From Pseudacidovorax intermedius (GTDB lineage Bacteria; Pseudomonadota; Gammaproteobacteria; Burkholderiales; Burkholderiaceae_C): 64,000 nt of DNA. The notes beneath the pieces are model-generated. The model saw nothing but the letters and a program-made list of their open reading frames with translations, searched no databases and had not been told where the DNA came from. Location of the stretch: the NCBI RefSeq assembly GCF_003350475.1, contig NZ_QQAV01000016.1, forward strand, positions 45,918 to 109,917. Reading direction: 5' to 3'. The position numbers and the translations under genes are program-made. How positions within the stretch are numbered: position 1 is the stretch's first letter; the number at the start of each line of letters is the position of its first letter. Positions 61,794 through 64,000 of the stretch are shown in pieces.

Positions 61794-62765
61794 CTATTGC
61801 AGCTGGATCGCGCTGGTGCTCTTGATCGCCGCCCACTCGTCGTAGGCCTTGCGCATCACGGCGGCGAACTGCGTGGGCGTGATGGGCGTGGGCGGCTGCA
61901 GGCCGAAGGCCGCGATGCGCTCGCGCACGTCAGGCAATGCACCGGCGCGGGTGAAGGCATCGGCGAGGCGGTCCACCACCGCTGGAGGCGTCTTCGCGGG
62001 CGCAAACACGCCGGCGAAGGATTCGGCCGTCAGCCCGCCGATGCCCAGCTCCTGGAAGGTCGGCAACTGCGGCAGCGAGGGAATGCGCTGGGCCCCGGTC
62101 GTGGCCAGAACGCGGATACGCCCGTCGCCGGCGAACTGCATGGCCGAGTAGCCCGACACCACGCCTGCATCCAGCCGCCCGCTCATCAGGTCGGGCAGGA
62201 TCGGCGCTTCTCCCTTGTAGGGCACGTGGTTCAGGCTGAAGCCGCCGGCCCGCGAGATGATCTCGCCGAAGTAGTGCGACGTCGAGGCATGGCCGGCGGT
62301 GCCGAAGCTCAGCGGCTTGGGTGCTTCGCGCGCACGCTGCATGAACTCGGCCAGCGTGCGGGGGCCCTGTGGGGGGACGGCCCAGATGCCGGTGATCTCG
62401 TAGCAACGCGCCACCGGCGCGAAGTCGCGGAAGGGGTCGTAGTTGACCTGGGGCAACAGCAACGGGTTCGTCACCAGCGCCGTCATGTTGAACAGCAGCG
62501 TGTAGCCGTCGGCCGGCGCGCGGGCCACCGCCTCACTGCCGATCATCGAATTCGCGCCCGGGCGGTTGTCCACCACCACGGGCTGGCCCAGCACCCCCTC
62601 CACCTTCTGCGCGAACAGCCGCGCGACGGCGTCGGTCTGGCCGCCCGGCGGGTAGGGAACGATCAGCTTGATGGGGCGGTCGGGGAACTTGCTCTGGGCG
62701 TGCACGCCTGCGGCGAAAGGGGCGGTGCCGAGCAGGGCCAGCGTCTGGCGGCGCGAGATGGACAT
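61794..62765 (-). CDS. Bug/TctC-family periplasmic binding protein
   Basis: A 323-residue exported protein. The signal region is MSISRRQTLALLGTAPFAAG, with a twin-Arg pair near the start (SRRQT), so Tat export is possible. IKLIVPYPPGGQTDAVARLF, VVVDNRPGANSMIGSEA and PADGYTLLF mark the family. GGAGA precedes the ATG. It is divergent from the quinone oxidoreductase across a region sharing the palindrome found before the acyl-CoA dehydrogenase, so all four genes may form one regulon. Confidence 0.92.
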   Translation of the reverse strand: MSISRRQTLALLGTAPFAAGVHAQSKFPDRPIKLIVPYPPGGQTDAVARLFAQKVEGVLGQPVVVDNRPGANSMIGSEAVARAPADGYTLLFNMTALVTNPLLLPQVNYDPFRDFAPVARCYEITGIWAVPPQGPRTLAEFMQRAREAPKPLSFGTAGHASTSHYFGEIISRAGGFSLNHVPYKGEAPILPDLMSGRLDAGVVSGYSAMQFAGDGRIRVLATTGAQRIPSLPQLPTFQELGIGGLTAESFAGVFAPAKTPPAVVDRLADAFTRAGALPDVRERIAAFGLQPPTPITPTQFAAVMRKAYDEWAAIKSTSAIQLQ

Positions 62766-62845
62766 GGATGTCTCCGTCTTGAGGGTGGCAAGCGGCCGGA
62801 AGCGCCGCGCCGGCCAATGTTCCAAAGTGGCTCTTTGTCGTCAAT

Positions 62846-62876
62846 AGGTTCAACCATACGTTTTCTCGGCTAGCAT
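62846..62876. promoter_or_regulatory. Operator-like palindrome 2 with GCTAGCAT
   Basis: AGGTTCAACCA (62846-62856) repeats palindrome 1 with one change; GCTAGCAT (62869-62876) follows 12 bases later. On the minus strand a TTGACG hexamer lies just beyond it, a likely -35 for the Bug gene. Confidence 0.5.
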
Positions 62877-62935
62877 TTGCCGGCCCCCAACCCGAACTGA
62901 TCAGCGGCCCTGTGCCGCCGCGGAGACATCGCCCC

Positions 62936-63910
62936 ATGAGAGCCCTGCAGCTTCCCGGCTACGGCCCCGACGACCGCATCACCCTCCAGAACCTGCCTCG
63001 GCCGCAGCCCGCGCCGGGCGAGGTGCGCATCCGCGTGCAGGCCTGCGGCATCTCCTATGTCGATCTGCTGCTCGCGCGCGGCGCCTACCAGGTGCGTCCA
63101 CCACCGCCCTTCGTGCCGGGCAGCGAGTACAGCGGCATCGTGGATGAGGTCGGCGAGGGCACGGACACGCACCTGGCCCCCGGCGACCCGGTCTGCGGCA
63201 CGCGTCAGGGCGCCTGGGCCGAGTACATCTGCGCGCCGGTCGGGCGCGTCCAGGCGCTGCCCCCCGGCATCGACCCGGCGCTGGCCGCGGTGGGCAGCGC
63301 CCCGGCCTACACCGCGCTGTACGGCCTGCGCGAGCGCGGTGCGCTAAAGGCCGGTGAGACCCTGCTCGTGCTCGGCGCGGCCGGTGCCGTCGGCCATGCC
63401 GCCGTGCAGATCGGCCGGGCGCTCGGTGCGCGCGTGCTGGCCCTGGCCTCCAGCGAAGCCAAGCGCATGGCCGCGCACGAGGCCGGCGCCGATGCGGTGA
63501 TCGACGGCAGCGGCGAGGACTGGAAGGAGCAGGTCAAGCGCCTTGCCGGTCCGCGCGGCGTGGATGTCGTGTTCGACCCCGTAGGCGGGCCGGCCACCGA
63601 TGCCGCCTTCCGCACCCTGGGCTGGGGCGGACGGCACCTGATGGTCGGCTTCGCTGGCGGCGAGATCGGCACCCTCAAGACCAACCTAGCCATCGTCAAG
63701 GGCGCCGCGCTGGTGGGGGTGGATGTGCGCCAGTTCGGCGAGCGCGAACCGGCCCGGGCGGCGGCCCTGCTGACCGAAAGCGTCGGCTGGTTCGCCGAGG
63801 GCCGGATACGGCCCCTGGTGCACCGGGTGCTGCCGGTCGAGCGCTTCGACGAGGCGGCCGCGCTCGCGCAGGAGCGCCAGGGCGTGGGCCGCATCGTCAT
63901 CACCTTCTGA
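62936..63910 (+). CDS. NADPH:quinone oxidoreductase (zinc-free MDR family)
   Basis: A 324-residue medium-chain reductase of the quinone oxidoreductase branch. The GroES-like part includes VRIRVQACGISYVDLLLARG and FVPGSEYSGIVDEVGEG; the Rossmann part has LLVLGAAGAVGHAAVQIGRAL, which lacks the zinc-ligand Cys cluster of alcohol dehydrogenases. It may reduce quinones or 2-enoyl-CoA/enoyl compounds. GGAGA lies before the ATG. Confidence 0.9.
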   Translation: MRALQLPGYGPDDRITLQNLPRPQPAPGEVRIRVQACGISYVDLLLARGAYQVRPPPPFVPGSEYSGIVDEVGEGTDTHLAPGDPVCGTRQGAWAEYICAPVGRVQALPPGIDPALAAVGSAPAYTALYGLRERGALKAGETLLVLGAAGAVGHAAVQIGRALGARVLALASSEAKRMAAHEAGADAVIDGSGEDWKEQVKRLAGPRGVDVVFDPVGGPATDAAFRTLGWGGRHLMVGFAGGEIGTLKTNLAIVKGAALVGVDVRQFGEREPARAAALLTESVGWFAEGRIRPLVHRVLPVERFDEAAALAQERQGVGRIVITF

Positions 63911-63923
63911 GCATCCCAGGCCC

Positions 63924-64000
63924 ATGACCGCGCCCGGCGTTCGCGAAGAAACGATGGTGCTGCTGCGCTACAAGGTGAACGGCAGCGCCGATATGACCGA
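63924..64000 (+). CDS. Partial gene at window edge, not recognised
   Basis: An open frame from ATG 63924 runs off the window after about 25 residues (MTAPGVREETMVLLRYKVNG at its start). It begins 13 bases after the oxidoreductase stop, so it is probably in the same operon. Too short to assign. Confidence 0.45.
   Translation, partial: MTAPGVREETMVLLRYKVNGSADMT

Overview
This is a roughly 68% GC, gene-dense window with few intergenic gaps. The gene content fits an environmental, catabolically versatile betaproteobacterium of the order Burkholderiales (Comamonadaceae or Alcaligenaceae type). The main reasons are three Bug/TctC-type periplasmic binding proteins, a cyo-type quinol oxidase, a FecIRA iron-starvation cassette and several small LysR-, GntR- and IclR-controlled catabolic operons. 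This placement is inferred from gene families and base composition. No rRNA, tRNA, CRISPR array, phage gene or insertion sequence was seen.

Layout. 0-5 kb: a SWIB-domain gene with a strong terminator, a frameshifted DUF6157 gene, and a cyoABCD quinol oxidase operon whose cyoB is broken by an internal deletion plus a frame change. 5-19.6 kb: a divergently organised catabolic island. On the minus arm are an amidase, an alpha/beta hydrolase and a peptide-type binding protein. On the plus arm are a tandem-HTH GntR regulator, an omega-amino-acid transaminase, a C45 Ntn-hydrolase, two ABC permeases, a double ATPase and a semialdehyde dehydrogenase. An HSL-type hydrolase and a PaiB-like flavin-binding protein follow. 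19.7-28 kb: a Cas4-like nuclease/XPD-type helicase fusion, a CynX-type MFS carrier, a haem-oxygenase-like di-iron enzyme and an orphan hybrid histidine kinase. 28-32 kb: a LysR regulator divergent from a Bug protein and an FAD oxidoreductase. 32-42 kb, minus strand: sigma/FecR/TonB receptor, two DUF4198 paralogues, MacA, MacB and a NodT-type outer-membrane factor.

42-55.5 kb: two convergent catabolic operons meet at about 47.88 kb. The plus operon (LysR-linked) encodes a ketopantoate-reductase-like enzyme, a VOC protein, a MaoC hydratase, a class III CoA-transferase, and AroE-like and AroQ-like proteins. The minus operon (IclR-linked) encodes a Bug protein, an amidohydrolase, a flavin-reductase-like protein, an HpcH/HpaI aldolase, a bicupin, a second ketopantoate-reductase-like enzyme and a two-subunit class I fumarase/tartrate dehydratase. 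55.5-58.8 kb: a 2H phosphoesterase, a YddA/SbmA-type ABC exporter, and DUF3606 and DUF4174 proteins. 58.9-64 kb: acyl-CoA synthetase, acyl-CoA dehydrogenase, Bug protein and quinone oxidoreductase, whose two divergent promoter regions share a TGGTTCAACCA-like palindrome.

How the genes work together. The 5-18 kb island has the parts for importing an amide or peptide-like compound, cutting its amide bond, transaminating the released omega-amino acid and oxidising the semialdehyde. This is the same enzymatic logic as nylon-oligomer catabolism, but with a distinct gene set. The 32-42 kb cluster combines a signalling siderophore receptor with a MacAB-type pump, which suggests periplasmic iron release and ligand re-export. 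The 42-55 kb supercluster has the enzyme classes expected for breaking down a polyhydroxylated cyclic acid, but its substrate cannot be read from the sequence.
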